Under the pieces are notes generated by a model, which saw nothing but the letters and a program-made list of their open reading frames with translations, was not told the origin of the DNA and made no database searches. The translations under genes were made by a program, and so were the position numbers. 64,000 nucleotides of DNA from contig JALMQS010000426.1 of NCBI GenBank assembly GCA_024734495.1, positions 310,001-374,000 of the forward strand. Reading direction: 5' to 3'. This DNA comes from Forficula auricularia. Its lineage: Eukaryota > Arthropoda > Insecta > Dermaptera > Forficulidae. Numbering within the stretch: position 1 is the first letter of the stretch; each line of letters begins with the position of its first letter. Positions 63,360-64,000 of the stretch are shown here, piece after piece.

Positions 63360-63803
63360 ATTCTTTTATTCTCCTGAATACAATCCAAAAACGAGCTATC
63401 AATCAAATAGACGACCCGAAACTTATCACCTCTCTTGACTCGCTGGCTCTTCAAAGAAGTATTTCCCAAATTTATTGTATAGATATTATCATGGTCCGAT
63501 TAAATAAAATGGATAATTTCCACCAAGGCCTGCATTGCACATAGCACGGGAATCGCCGTCTTCCAAATCGGCTAAATTGCAAAAATACCGAACCACCTCG
63601 TTCGCCAATACGTTTATCCCGGTGACTGAGTGAACTTTCTCCCTGCCTTCCTCATTCCTGACATTTCTAATCTTCAATCTTTCAAGCCCCGGGTGAACAG
63701 ACACCTTGGTCTCCACTCTTTCGCTTGATTACTATCCCCTTCTCTTCGGTAATAGTTACAAGGGACCATCTTCTTGCACTCGATCGCTTTAAAAAAAAAA
63801 AAA
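63360..63803 (+). pseudogene. LINE 3' end with poly-A
   Basis: + strand translation with stops: IQKRAINQIDDPKLITSLDS, LALQRSISQIYCIDIIM, then a tail near IPFSSVIVTRDHLLALDRF that ends in poly-A at 63790-63803. IQKRAI...L..LALQRS is a standard block of LINE ORF2 C-termini. Stop codons and the lack of upstream domains make it a dead 5'-truncated copy, related to 49886-50240. Confidence 0.75.
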
Positions 63804-64000
63804 GTAAATCAATGTATTAATAAGCTACATCGTAAATCAAATTTCACATTTCTAAATTAAACCATTTGCTGACAAATAGTTGCCAAATAAATCACCAAAA
63901 TTTACGGAAAACGCGTATCAAGTCTGAAAAAAGTTTTCATACTTTCCTAAAATTTCTGTATTATCTCACCAAACCGATGTAATCTTTACTTAAAATCTTA
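63804..64000. other. window end, no recognised feature
   Basis: A+T-rich; nothing supported. Confidence 0.4.

Noticed and set aside
1..64000. CRISPR array or prokaryotic operon
   Set aside because: The tandem repeats have no unique spacers, and the window has spliced exons, LINEs and pol III boxes. It is eukaryotic.

Overview
This is eukaryotic, A+T-rich DNA, almost certainly from an arthropod and probably an insect. One multi-exon gene on the + strand runs through the whole window. Its six clear exons encode a cyclic nucleotide-gated (CNG) channel subunit of the insect CNG-like (Cngl) type. The introns are packed with arthropod-style transposon debris: Jockey-, CR1- and RTE-like LINE fragments, hAT and PIF/Harbinger relics, a tRNA-derived SINE and many foldback elements.

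Gene layout: exons lie at 3605-3814 (S2-S3), 35361-35792 (S4, S5, pore, S6), 41942-42235 (C-linker and start of the cNMP-binding domain), 46218-46355 (binding-domain roll with FGE), 55824-55991 (rest of the phosphate-binding cassette and C-helix) and 61966-62119 (post-domain tail). They join in one open frame of about 464 residues. All five visible junctions are phase 1, with consensus GT/AG ends. The N-terminal exons (S1 and cytoplasmic region) are upstream of the window and the 3' end is probably beyond it. A possible last coding exon is at 62805-62928.

Intron layout: intron 3815-35360 (31.5 kb) holds most of the repeats, including four copies of a palindromic repeat that begins with AACCGACTTC, a 5'-truncated LINE with a 15-bp target duplication, and Jockey sequence. 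The later introns carry a hAT transposase remnant (39482-39667), duplicated tRNA-like sequences (42311-42401 and 42628-42718), a nested hAT element (44284-46147), LINE reverse-transcriptase pseudogenes (47302-48045 and 52820-54230) and a Harbinger element (60355-60914).

Two systems stand out. (1) A family of short inverted-repeat transposons with a 17-bp terminal repeat close to CGAGGGGTGAACCGCGA and 7-8-bp target duplications. Four copies carry an internal 20-bp minisatellite expanded to very different lengths (277 to 1103 bp elements) and two are short copies without the array. (2) Many dispersed elements, mostly arranged as inverted pairs, each carry a minimal hammerhead-ribozyme-like core (CUGANGA, stem II, GAAAC, NUH) like those known from Penelope-like retroelements. 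Several of these lie in the sense orientation inside the channel gene's introns.
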